Assembly: GCF_002119405.1 (NCBI RefSeq)
Contig: NZ_MTBG01000028.1
Location: 1 to 44,243, forward strand
Length of the DNA: 44,243 nucleotides
Origin: Pseudoruegeria sp. SK021
Lineage (GTDB): Bacteria; Pseudomonadota; Alphaproteobacteria; Rhodobacterales; Rhodobacteraceae
Direction: 5' to 3'
Part shown: piece after piece, positions 8,211-16,130 of the stretch
Layout: every line of letters begins with the position of its first letter
Numbering within the stretch: position 1 is the stretch's first letter
The notes under the pieces: generated by a model
What the model saw: only the letters and a program-made list of their open reading frames with translations
Told to the model about the DNA's origin: nothing
Databases searched by the model: none
Made by a program: the position numbers and the translations under genes

Positions 8211-9586
8211 AGCAACACCTTGCTGGCCAATCCGAGAAAGGCAAAGAAGCCGACCACATCCGTCACCGTGGTCACAAAGGTTCCCGACGCCAACGCCGGG
8301 TCAAGTTTCAACCGATCCAAAACCACCGGGATCAGGATGCCGGCCAGACCGGCCACCAACAGATTGATGACCATGGCGACAGCGATCACCCAACCCAAGG
8401 TGAAGGACGCGAACCAGACCGCACTGATCAACCCCATGACGATGGCAAAGAACACACCATTGGCCAGCCCGACCAATGCCTCGCGCCGGATCACCCGGGC
8501 CATGTTCGACCCGGTCAGATCGCGCGTCGCCAAGGCGCGGACGGCGACCGTCAAGGCCTGCGTTCCGGCGTTTCCGCCCATGGAGGCCACAATCGGCATC
8601 AGCACCGCCAAGGCCACCACCATCGAGATCGCCTCTTCGAAGCCCGAAATCACGATGGAGGCCAAAATTGCCGTCAGCAAGTTCACTGCCAGCCATGGCA
8701 AGCGCGCCCGCACAGTTTCAATCACCGTGTCCGACAGGCTGCCTTCGCCGACACCGGCCAGACGCAGGATGTCTTCTTCGTGCTCTTCGCTCATGACAAT
8801 CATGGCGTCGTCGATGGTGATCACCCCGACCAGACGCCCCGCGTCATCCACCACCGGCGCGGAAATCAGGTGATACTGATTAAAGGCATAAGCGACGTTT
8901 TCTTCGGTTTCCGCCACCGGGATGGTCAAAAACGTGTCTTCGGGAATATCACGCAGCAAGGACGCGCGGGGGGCGGCCAGCATCCGGCCCAGCGTCACAT
9001 TGGCAATCGGGCGCATCCGGGGATCAACCAAAATGATGTGATAAAACTGCTCGGGCAGATCGTCGTGGTTGCGCAGGTAATCAATGGTCTGACCGACGCT
9101 CCAGTCTTCCGGCGCGGTCACGACCTCGCGCTGCATCAACCGGCCTGCCGAGTATTCCGGATAGGCCAGCGCCTGCTCAACCGCGACCCGATCAACCGAA
9201 TCCAGCGCCTCGAGGATGACCTCTTGCTGGTCCTCGTCCATGTCCTGAACCAGATCGACAACATCGTCGGTTTCAAGGTCACGGATGGCCAAGGACAAAG
9301 CGTCAGGCCCAAGGATTTCAATGACTTCGTCGCGGAGACCTTCGTCAAGTTCCGACAGAACCTCACCGATCCGATCGGATTTCCAGAGCCGCAGCAGCGC
9401 CTCGCGTTCGGATCGGCCGACCTGTTCCAGAACGTCGGCGATGTCGGCCGGGTGCATCTCATCAAGGATCGCGCCAAGGGCGACGGCGTCTTCGGCGTCG
9501 ATCGCCGCGCTGATCAGGTCTTCGCGCTGTGCGTCAGAAATAGCGTCATGGGAGATCTGGTCTTCGGGGTCTGGGGTGTCGGACAT
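8207..9586 (-). CDS. mgtE: Magnesium transporter MgtE
   Basis: An inner-membrane Mg2+ channel/transporter of 459 residues. The order is the MgtE N superhelical domain (LISAAIDAEDAVALGAILDEM onward, about 20-130), a pair of CBS domains (about 140-260) and five membrane segments (about 285-459) with the conserved SMGGNAGTQALTVAVRAL. The open frame extends 72 codons further upstream, but the ATG at 9586 has AGAGGGA just before it and the extra residues look random. It diverges from guanine deaminase across 186 bases, where I see no M-box-like element. In known members the N and CBS domains bind Mg2+ and close the pore. Confidence 0.95.
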   Translation of the reverse strand: MSDTPDPEDQISHDAISDAQREDLISAAIDAEDAVALGAILDEMHPADIADVLEQVGRSEREALLRLWKSDRIGEVLSELDEGLRDEVIEILGPDALSLAIRDLETDDVVDLVQDMDEDQQEVILEALDSVDRVAVEQALAYPEYSAGRLMQREVVTAPEDWSVGQTIDYLRNHDDLPEQFYHIILVDPRMRPIANVTLGRMLAAPRASLLRDIPEDTFLTIPVAETEENVAYAFNQYHLISAPVVDDAGRLVGVITIDDAMIVMSEEHEEDILRLAGVGEGSLSDTVIETVRARLPWLAVNLLTAILASIVISGFEEAISMVVALAVLMPIVASMGGNAGTQALTVAVRALATRDLTGSNMARVIRREALVGLANGVFFAIVMGLISAVWFASFTLGWVIAVAMVINLLVAGLAGILIPVVLDRLKLDPALASGTFVTTVTDVVGFFAFLGLASKVLL

Positions 9587-9772
9587 GGGATCCCTCTTTT
9601 TCTCATATCTTATCGAGTGCACTATGGATGCAACAGCACAAAGACCGTCCCGTTGGCCGGACTGCGACACGGTGCCATGGGGGGCAAGACCAGCAACACC
9701 GCCTGCCGGGCCTTGCCGCGGGCGTCCGGTTGGCGTTCCATGGCGCCAGCCAATCGCAAAGGACACCCCGAG

Positions 9773-11077
9773 ATGACCCCTACCACCCTTTTGACCGGGC
9801 AAACCCTATGCTTTCACGGCGATCCCTTTGCGACCCACTGGGATGATGCGGTGATCTATGAGGCGCATGGTGCCGTCGCCATCGCAGACGGGCGGATCAC
9901 GGCGGTCGGACCGGCCACCACCTTGAAGCAGGCGCACCCGCACGCCACTGTCATTGACCACGGCAATGGGTTGATATTGCCGGGATTCATCGACGCGCAC
10001 GTGCATTATCCGCAAACCGGAATGATCGCCAGTTGGGGCAAACGGCTGATCGACTGGCTGAACACCTATACCTTCCCAGAAGAACTAAAATTCGCCGATC
10101 CGGCCTATGCCCGAGCGATGGCAGATCTGTATTTCGACACCGTTCTGGCCAATGGCACCACCAGTGTTGCCAGTTTTTGTACCGTCCATTCCGCCAGCGT
10201 CACCGCGTTTTTCGAGGCGGCGGCGGCGCGGGGCATGTTGGTGGTGGGCGGCAAGACCTGCATGGACCGGAACGCACCTGACGGATTGCTGGACACGGCA
10301 CAGACCGCCTATGACGACAGCAAAACCCTGTTGAACCAATGGCATGGACGGGGACGTTCACGTTACGCGATCACACCGCGCTTTTCCCCGACCTCGACCC
10401 CCGATCAGCTGGCGGCGATGGGGGCGCTTTGGGCGGAATTCCCCGATTGCTTGATGCAGACCCATCTGAGCGAGCAAACCGACGAGATCGCTTGGGTCAA
10501 GACGCTGTATCCCGAGGCGCGCGATTATCTGGACACCTATGAAGCCCACGGGCTGCTTGGACCGGGCGGGCTTTATGGTCACGCGATCCATCTGGAACCG
10601 CGCGAGATCGCCCGGCTGGCCGAGGTGGATGCCAGCTTGGTCCACTGCCCGACATCCAACACGTTTATTGGCTCTGGCCTGTTTGCCGCGATGGATTTTT
10701 GCACGGCGGGTCAACGGGTTGGCCTTGCGACAGATACGGGCGGCGGGTCCAGTTTTTCGATGCTGCGGACCATGGCGGCGGCCTATGAGGTTGGGCAATT
10801 GCGCGGCACGCCGCTGCACCCGGCCCAGTTGCTGTGGCTGGCAACGGCGGGGTCCGCCCGGGCGCTGCGGATGGAGGCAGAGATCGGCACATTGGCCCCC
10901 GGAATGGCGGCGGATTTGGTGGTGCTGGATCTGGCCTCGACCCCATCCATCGCCCAACGCAGCGCCCGCGCCACCGATATTTGGGAGGCGGTTTTCCCCA
11001 CCATCATGATGGGCGACGACCGGGCGGTGCGCGGCGTCTATGTAGTTGGAAACGCTCGGGGATTTGCGTCGGACTAA
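9773..11077 (+). CDS. guaD: Guanine deaminase
   Basis: A 434-residue amidohydrolase that deaminates guanine to xanthine in purine breakdown. Metal and catalytic motifs are present in order: GFIDAHVHYPQ (about residue 70), LMQTHLSEQ (about 225), GHAIHL (about 265), and ATDTGGGSSFSML (about 320), which is diagnostic for GuaD within the superfamily. The start is set by AAAGGA nine bases upstream of the ATG; the frame is open much further upstream but that is antisense to mgtE. The stop codon at 11075-11077 lies inside the first unit of an 11-bp tandem repeat, so the last residues (SD) are encoded by repeat DNA. No other purine genes are adjacent. Confidence 0.93.
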   Translation: MTPTTLLTGQTLCFHGDPFATHWDDAVIYEAHGAVAIADGRITAVGPATTLKQAHPHATVIDHGNGLILPGFIDAHVHYPQTGMIASWGKRLIDWLNTYTFPEELKFADPAYARAMADLYFDTVLANGTTSVASFCTVHSASVTAFFEAAAARGMLVVGGKTCMDRNAPDGLLDTAQTAYDDSKTLLNQWHGRGRSRYAITPRFSPTSTPDQLAAMGALWAEFPDCLMQTHLSEQTDEIAWVKTLYPEARDYLDTYEAHGLLGPGGLYGHAIHLEPREIARLAEVDASLVHCPTSNTFIGSGLFAAMDFCTAGQRVGLATDTGGGSSFSMLRTMAAAYEVGQLRGTPLHPAQLLWLATAGSARALRMEAEIGTLAPGMAADLVVLDLASTPSIAQRSARATDIWEAVFPTIMMGDDRAVRGVYVVGNARGFASD

Positions 11078-11111
11078 CGTCGGACTTTTATCGGACTTTC
11101 GTCGGACCTTT
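11068..11111 (+). repeat. 11-bp phased repeat, site C
   Basis: Four units in exact 11-base register: GTCGGACTAAC, GTCGGACTTTT, ATCGGACTTTC and GTCGGACCTTT. The first unit supplies the last codons and the TAA of the guanine deaminase gene. The array lies in the 115-bp gap before the aldo/keto reductase gene, on the coding strand of both. Confidence 0.75.
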
Positions 11112-11192
11112 GACCGGCCCATCTGCACTGGGGCTTTGCGGACTGCGGGCGGTGCGGTAAGCTGCCCGCAGTCCCCTACCGGAGCGCCCCCC

Positions 11193-12026
11193 ATGCAGCC
11201 TGATCCCACCCTTTCCCTGAACGACGGCACCGCCTTTCCGAAGATGGGCTTCGGCACATGGCGACTGGACGACGCCGCAGCCACCGAGATGGTGGGGCAC
11301 GCCATCGGATGCGGCTATCGCCTGATCGACACCGCCAAGGCCTATGACAATGAAACCGGGGTCGGACAGGCGGTGCGTGCCGCCGAGGTCGATCGGGACG
11401 CCCTGTTTATCACCAGCAAGGTCTGGAACGACGATCACGGCTATGACGCCACTTTGCGGGCGTTTGACGGCTCAATGCAGCGTCTGGGGCTTGAGGTCAT
11501 GGATCTGTATCTGATCCATTGGCCGGTGCCCGAGGCTGGATTGTTCGAGGACAGTTGGAAGGCCTTGGTGCGGCTGAAAAGCGAAGGCCGGGTCCGGCAG
11601 ATCGGCGTGTCGAATTTTCGCGCCCCGGATCTGGACCGGATCATTGACGACAGCGGCGTCACACCCGCCGTGAACCAGATCGAACTGCACCCGCGATTTC
11701 AGCAGCGCAGCTTGCGGGCACTGCATGAACGGCTGGGCATCCGCACCGAAAGCTGGAGCCCCCTTGGGCAAGGCAATCTGGACGATGATCCGGTCCTGGC
11801 CGGGATCGCCGCACGACTGGGCAAATCGGTGCCGCAAGTGGTGCTGCGCTGGCATCTGGAGCAGGGGCTGATCGCGATCCCCCGCTCCGGCACCCCGGCG
11901 CATATTGCCGCGAACCGGGCGATCTTGGACTTCACGTTATCGGAAGAGGATCACATGGCCATCGCCCGGCTGGATACTGGAGCCGGGCGCATTGGTCCCG
12001 ACCCCAGCACATTCACCGACGCCTAA
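11193..12026 (+). CDS. Aldo/keto reductase (2,5-diketogluconate reductase-like)
   Basis: A 277-residue cytoplasmic NADPH-dependent reductase of the AKR5-like group. The catalytic tetrad is visible: Asp and Tyr in DTAKAYDNE (about 46 and 51), Lys in ITSKVW (about 75) and His in LIHWP (about 108). The C-terminal IPRSGTPAHIAANRAI matches the NADPH 2'-phosphate loop. The ATG at 11193 has GGAG eight bases upstream; upstream extension would run into the repeats. It ends 18 bases from the convergent znuA. Substrate is not evident; DkgA/DkgB-like enzymes reduce methylglyoxal, beta-keto esters and diketogluconate. Confidence 0.9.
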   Translation: MQPDPTLSLNDGTAFPKMGFGTWRLDDAAATEMVGHAIGCGYRLIDTAKAYDNETGVGQAVRAAEVDRDALFITSKVWNDDHGYDATLRAFDGSMQRLGLEVMDLYLIHWPVPEAGLFEDSWKALVRLKSEGRVRQIGVSNFRAPDLDRIIDDSGVTPAVNQIELHPRFQQRSLRALHERLGIRTESWSPLGQGNLDDDPVLAGIAARLGKSVPQVVLRWHLEQGLIAIPRSGTPAHIAANRAILDFTLSEEDHMAIARLDTGAGRIGPDPSTFTDA

Positions 12027-12044
12027 GGCGCGGGTCTTCTCCCG

Positions 12045-13118
12045 TTACGACAGGCACTCGGCCATGTTTTGCGCCATGGCGCCAATCAGGGCGGGATAGA
12101 GGCCCGGTCCCGGCGTCAAATCGGCCCCTAACGGATCAAGGGTTGCGCTGTTGGCGTCTGATCCGTCCAGAACCGTGGTCACCAGTGCCGGGCTGAATTG
12201 CGGTTCTGTAAAGACGCAGACGACCTGCAGATCCTCGACGGTCTGGCGGATTTCCGCGATGCGGGCGGCGCTGGCCGGGCTGGCATCGCTGAGGGTAATG
12301 GCCCCGGCTGCGGCCAAGCCAAACCGGGTCTCAAAATACTGATAACCGTCATGGAAGGTGATGAACGCGCGGCCTTGGACCGGGGCCAGCAGCGCATCAA
12401 TGCGGCTGATCTCTTGATCAAGAGCCGCCACACCCGCCTCGGCATTGGCTGTGTAGATGGCGGCATTATCGGGGTCGAGGTCAGACAAGTGCCCGGCGAT
12501 GGTGGTCAGCCAGACTTGGGCATTGGACGGATCGAGCCACAGATGCGGATCGACGCCGCCATCGGCGTGATCATGGTCGTCGTGGTCACTTTGAGCATCC
12601 CCGTCGTGGTCATGCTCCCCATCGGCGTGGTGGTCTGCATCGTGGTCGTGGTCGTGGTCGTCATGGGCATCGTGGTCGTCATGGGCGTGATCGTCATGGT
12701 CATCGTCGTCGTGATCGTCATGATCGTCATGGGCGTGATCATGGGCATCAAAGCGCGCGCCCTCGCGCAGCGGCAGCACGGTGATGCCGGGGGTCTGGGA
12801 CAGGTTTTCGACCGTGGCTTCAGGGGCCAGCGTTGTGATCGGATCGCCCAGCCATGGGCTGAGGCCGGGACCGACCCAAACCACCAGATCCGCCGCTTGC
12901 AACGCGCCTGCATCCGACGGGCGCAGGGCATAGGTATGGGGCGACTCGCCGGGGCGGACCAACACCGAAGGCGTGCCCAGATCACCCATCACCGTGGCCA
13001 CCAACGCGTGGACCGGGGCAATATCGGTGACCACGGACGGCACCTCGGCCACAAGGGGCGTGGCAAGGCACAGCCCAAGCGGGGCGAGACGCAAGACGGC
13101 AGGACGGGAGAGGCGCAT
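12045..13118 (-). CDS. znuA: Zinc ABC transporter, periplasmic binding protein ZnuA
   Basis: A 357-residue cluster-9 solute-binding protein that captures Zn2+ in the periplasm for ZnuBC. It opens with a signal peptide (MRLSRPAVLRLAPLGLCLAT...). Zinc ligands expected for the family are seen in DIAPVHALVA, GVDPHLWLDPSN and ITFHDGYQYF. Residues about 122-187 are a very long acidic histidine-rich loop of HD/DH repeats, the hallmark of ZnuA-type rather than manganese-binding proteins. AAGGAA six bases before the ATG at 13118 favours this start over an upstream TTG-type extension. It is divergent from zur and shares an 81-bp control region with Zur-like operators. Confidence 0.95.
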   Translation of the reverse strand: MRLSRPAVLRLAPLGLCLATPLVAEVPSVVTDIAPVHALVATVMGDLGTPSVLVRPGESPHTYALRPSDAGALQAADLVVWVGPGLSPWLGDPITTLAPEATVENLSQTPGITVLPLREGARFDAHDHAHDDHDDHDDDDHDDHAHDDHDAHDDHDHDHDADHHADGEHDHDGDAQSDHDDHDHADGGVDPHLWLDPSNAQVWLTTIAGHLSDLDPDNAAIYTANAEAGVAALDQEISRIDALLAPVQGRAFITFHDGYQYFETRFGLAAAGAITLSDASPASAARIAEIRQTVEDLQVVCVFTEPQFSPALVTTVLDGSDANSATLDPLGADLTPGPGLYPALIGAMAQNMAECLS

Positions 13119-13128
13119 GACGATTCCT

Positions 13129-13143
13129 TGTAATACTATAACA
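13129..13143. promoter_or_regulatory. Putative Zur operator proximal to znuA
   Basis: TGTAATACTATAACA is a near-palindrome around a central C and resembles known alphaproteobacterial Zur boxes (TGTTATA-N-TATAACA type). It lies 10 bases upstream of the znuA start codon, where a bound repressor would block transcription or initiation. Its reverse complement matches the second site at 13165-13179 in most positions. Confidence 0.7.
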
Positions 13144-13164
13144 CTCGACGTTCCTAACATGCGA

Positions 13165-13179
13165 TGTTATACTATATCA
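13165..13179. promoter_or_regulatory. Putative Zur operator proximal to zur
   Basis: TGTTATACTATATCA, about 20 bases upstream of the zur start, has the same half-site TGTTATA as the complement of the site at 13129-13143. Together they would allow Zur to repress both znuA and the zur-znuCB operon, including its own gene. Confidence 0.65.
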
Positions 13180-13199
13180 ACAGCCAATCAGGAGCGCCC

Positions 13200-13685
13200 A
13201 TGTCCGGCATCGGATTTCACCATCACGACCACGCGGTCTGCGTCGCCGGGGCCCTGCAGGCAGCCGAAGACTACTGCGCCCGGAACAAACTGCAACTGAC
13301 CAAAGTACGGCGCCGGGTGTTGGAAATTTTGCTGGCGGCGCACCGGGCGATGGGCGCCTATGATATTTTGGCCCAGTTGGCCCGCGAGGGGCTGGGCTCG
13401 CAGCCGCCGGTGGCTTACCGGGCGCTGGATTTTTTGGTCAGCAACGGATTCGCCCATAAGATCGAGACGTTGAACGCCTATGTGGCCTGTTCCCTGCCGG
13501 GGGCGGCGCATTCGCCGGCGTTCATGATTTGCCGGGTCTGCGGCGCGGTGGTCGAAGCCCCCACCAGCCCGCAAGCCGGACGGTTGGGGGAAGCGGCGCG
13601 GGATCTGGGCTTTGCCATCGAAACCGCCGTGATGGAAGCCGAAGGCCTGTGCCCGACCTGCCGCGACCACGGAGCCGCAGAATGA
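13200..13685 (+). CDS. zur: Zinc uptake regulator Zur (Fur family)
   Basis: A 161-residue Fur-family repressor that, with Zn2+ bound, shuts off zinc uptake. The N-terminal winged helix includes LTKVRRRVLEILLAAHRAMGAYDIL and the recognition region PPVAYRALDFLVSNGF. Structural-zinc cysteines appear as CRVCG (about residue 105) and CPTC near the end. The N-terminus has HHHDHAVC, possibly adding metal ligands. AGGAG five bases before the ATG at 13200 supports this start. Its stop overlaps the znuC start as ATGA. The neighbouring znu genes and the two operators make Zur far more likely than Fur or Mur. Confidence 0.94.
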   Translation: MSGIGFHHHDHAVCVAGALQAAEDYCARNKLQLTKVRRRVLEILLAAHRAMGAYDILAQLAREGLGSQPPVAYRALDFLVSNGFAHKIETLNAYVACSLPGAAHSPAFMICRVCGAVVEAPTSPQAGRLGEAARDLGFAIETAVMEAEGLCPTCRDHGAAE

Positions 13686-14488
13686 GCCTGATTGAATTGC
13701 AAGATGTCAGCGTTCGACTGGGCGGGCATCAGGCCTTGAGCCATGTCAGCCTGACCATCGCCCCGGGCGAGATCGTGACCGTGGTCGGGCCGAACGGCTC
13801 GGGCAAGACGACGCTGCTGCGCTGCATCATCGGCGCGGTCGAGCCGCAATCGGGCGCGGTACGTCGCCAGCCGGGGCTTCGCATCGGCTATGTGCCGCAG
13901 ACATTGGCCATTGACCCGACCTTGCCGATGACGGCGGGGCGGTTTTTGGGCCTGCCCCATCGCCGCCCTGCCCGCGACATCACCGAGGCCTTGATCCATG
14001 CCGGAGCCGACGGTCTGGCACAGCGCCAATTATCGGCGCTGTCGGGCGGGCAATTTCGCCGGGTGCTGCTGGCCCGCGCCCTTCTCGAGCGCCCCGCCCT
14101 GCTGATCCTTGACGAGCCGACCACCGGCTTGGACCAGCCCGGATCGGCGGCATTTTATCGCCGGATTGAACAGGTCCGGCGCGAATTGGGCTGCGCGGTT
14201 CTGATGGTCAGCCATGAATTGCACGTGGTGATGAGCGCGTCCGACCGAGTGATCTGTTTGAACGTCCATGTCTGCTGCAACGGCACGCCCGACGTCGTTG
14301 CCTCGGCCCCGGAATACCGGGCGCTGTTTGGCTCCGGCACCGGCGGCGCGCTGGCGCTGTACCGCCACGACCATACACACAGTCATGACGACGGGGCCGC
14401 ATCGCCGCCACATGATCCCCCCCATGAGAGCGGCCACAGCCATGGCCCGGACTGCACCCATACCCACACCACCGGAGCGCCGCACTGA
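13682..14488 (+). CDS. znuC: Zinc ABC transporter ATP-binding protein ZnuC
   Basis: A 268-residue ABC ATPase that powers zinc import. Walker A GPNGSGKTT (about 36), signature LSGGQ (about 120), Walker B LLILDEPTTGLD (about 140) and the switch His in VSHELH are all present. The last 40 or so residues (from about 226) form a histidine-rich tail (HDHTHSHDDG, then HESGHSHGPD and CTHTHTTGAPH) that could hold zinc on the cytoplasmic side; this is seen in some ZnuC proteins but is long here. The start overlaps the zur stop (ATGA) and the stop overlaps the znuB start (TGATG). Confidence 0.95.
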   Translation: MSLIELQDVSVRLGGHQALSHVSLTIAPGEIVTVVGPNGSGKTTLLRCIIGAVEPQSGAVRRQPGLRIGYVPQTLAIDPTLPMTAGRFLGLPHRRPARDITEALIHAGADGLAQRQLSALSGGQFRRVLLARALLERPALLILDEPTTGLDQPGSAAFYRRIEQVRRELGCAVLMVSHELHVVMSASDRVICLNVHVCCNGTPDVVASAPEYRALFGSGTGGALALYRHDHTHSHDDGAASPPHDPPHESGHSHGPDCTHTHTTGAPH

Positions 14489-15285
14489 TGCTGGATGATT
14501 TTCTGATGCGCGCGACCTTGGCCGGGATCGGCGTCGCACTGGCCGCAGGTCCGCTGGGCTGTTTCGTGGTCTGGCGGCGCATGGCGTATTTCGGGGATGC
14601 CACCTCTCATGCCGCGATTTTGGGCATCGCCCTGTCCTTGGCCCTGTCACTGCCGGTGTTCGCCGGGGCGATGGCCGTGGCCCTGATCATGGCGCTGATC
14701 GTGTCGGGGCTGAGCGGGCGCGGGATTGCCATCGACACGATGCTGGGGGTTCTGGCCCATTCAGCGCTGGCCTTTGGCTTGGTGGCGGTGTCGTTCCTGC
14801 AAGGGGTCCGGCTCGATCTGATGGCTTACCTTTTTGGCGATATTCTGGCGGTCAGCCGCGGCGATCTGATGGTGATCTGGGGCGGAGCGGCCTTGGTGCT
14901 GGGGCTGCTGTACTGGCGCTGGTCCGCGCTGCTGACTGCAACGCTTGGGCCGGATCTGGCCTATGCCTGCGGGGTGAACCCGCGCCGCGAGCAACTGGTG
15001 CTGACCGTCGCGCTGGCGGTCGTCGTGGCGGTGGCAATCAAGGTGGTCGGCGTGCTGCTGATCGCGGCGCTGTTGATCGTGCCTGCCGCCGCCGCCCGGC
15101 CGCTTAGCCGCACGCCAGAGATCATGGCCCTGCTGGCCGCCGGGTTTGGCGCGGCCTCGGCCTTGATCGGCTTGCGCCTATCCTATCTGCAAGACACTCC
15201 GGCGGGACCGACGATTATTTGCGTGGCCGCGATCCTGTTTGCCCTAACCAATTTGGCGGGAATGGTGATGCGCCGCCGGGCCTGA
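14488..15285 (+). CDS. znuB: Zinc ABC transporter permease ZnuB
   Basis: A 265-residue inner-membrane ABC-3 family permease forming the zinc channel with ZnuC. It shows about seven hydrophobic segments and the family features: N-terminal GPLGCFVVWRRMAYFGDATSHAAILG, a central GVRLDLMAYLFGDILAV, and the ligand-associated VKVVGVLLIAALLIVPAAAARPL stretch near residue 195. It overlaps znuC by one base, so zur-znuC-znuB is one translationally coupled operon. It ends 77 bases from the convergent pxpA. Confidence 0.95.
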   Translation: MLDDFLMRATLAGIGVALAAGPLGCFVVWRRMAYFGDATSHAAILGIALSLALSLPVFAGAMAVALIMALIVSGLSGRGIAIDTMLGVLAHSALAFGLVAVSFLQGVRLDLMAYLFGDILAVSRGDLMVIWGGAALVLGLLYWRWSALLTATLGPDLAYACGVNPRREQLVLTVALAVVVAVAIKVVGVLLIAALLIVPAAAARPLSRTPEIMALLAAGFGAASALIGLRLSYLQDTPAGPTIICVAAILFALTNLAGMVMRRRA

Positions 15286-15362
15286 TCCGCGGCGCGACTG
15301 CGGCGTGCTCAGGGGGATTTAGCCCAAGACCCCCACCGGCTGAATGTGATCGCCGCCAGACC

Positions 15363-16130
15363 TTACAACGCCTGCACCGCGATCCCCGCGTCGCATAGGG
15401 CGGCGCGGGTGGCCGACGCAATCGCCACCGCCTCGGCCGTGTCGCCATGCAGGCAAATGGTGTCGATCCGGGTTGGAATGCGGGCCCCACTGGCTGTCAG
15501 GATCGCGCCATCGCGAACCATTGCGACCACGCGCGTTGCCGCCGCATCGGCGTCGTGGATCACCGCCCCCGGCAGGCTGCGATCCACAAGGCTGGCATCC
15601 TCATTATAGGCGCGATCAGCAAAGATTTCAGCGGCATAAGGACCGCCCATGTCACGGGCGACCGCTTCCATTCCGGTGGCAGCAAGCACCATCAGGATAA
15701 TCTCTGGCGCAACCGCGCGTGCAACACCAAAGCAAATCCGCGCCAGTTCCGGATCCTCGGTGGCCATGTTCGACAGCGCCCCATGCAGTTTGAAATGCCG
15801 CACGGTGCCGCCCGCCGCCCGGGCCATCGCCTGCGCCGCGCCAAGCTGATAGCGGACCGCATTGGCAAGACTGTCTGCGCCCAACGACATCCGCCGTCGC
15901 CCAAAGCCTTGCAGATCGGGAAACCCGGGGTGGGCCCCAATGCCGACGCCATTTTGCACCGCCAGCCGCATGGTTCGGGCCATCACATCCGGGTCACCGG
16001 CATGAAAGCCACAAGCTATATTGGCCGAGGTTACGATCTTCAGCAGCGCGGCGTCGTTGCCCATCGGCCACGGACCGAACGCCTCGCCCATGTCCGCATT
16101 CAGATCCACGCGAAGAGAGGGTGAGGTCAT
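15363..16130 (-). CDS. pxpA: 5-oxoprolinase subunit PxpA (LamB/YcsF family)
   Basis: A 255-residue subunit of the ATP-dependent 5-oxoprolinase PxpABC, which opens pyroglutamate to glutamate. The family motifs DLNADMGEAFGPW at the N-terminus, ANIACGFHAGDP (about 34) and IGAHPGFPDL (about 60) are intact. Length is normal. It is the last gene of pxpB-pxpC-pxpA and overlaps pxpC by four bases (ATGA). Confidence 0.93.
   Translation of the reverse strand: MTSPSLRVDLNADMGEAFGPWPMGNDAALLKIVTSANIACGFHAGDPDVMARTMRLAVQNGVGIGAHPGFPDLQGFGRRRMSLGADSLANAVRYQLGAAQAMARAAGGTVRHFKLHGALSNMATEDPELARICFGVARAVAPEIILMVLAATGMEAVARDMGGPYAAEIFADRAYNEDASLVDRSLPGAVIHDADAAATRVVAMVRDGAILTASGARIPTRIDTICLHGDTAEAVAIASATRAALCDAGIAVQAL

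Noticed and set aside
9587-9772. Possible Mg2+ riboswitch before mgtE
   Set aside because: I could not find an M-box-like arrangement in this 186-bp gap, and M-boxes are mostly known from Gram-positive bacteria.
12560-12760. Apparent tandem DNA repeat (GTGGTCGTGGTC-like)
   Set aside because: It encodes the histidine-rich loop of ZnuA; the protein function explains the repetition. No CRISPR-like spacing.
12198-13133. Plus-strand 311-codon frame with long Val/Ile/Met repeats
   Set aside because: It is the antisense shadow of the histidine/aspartate repeat in znuA.
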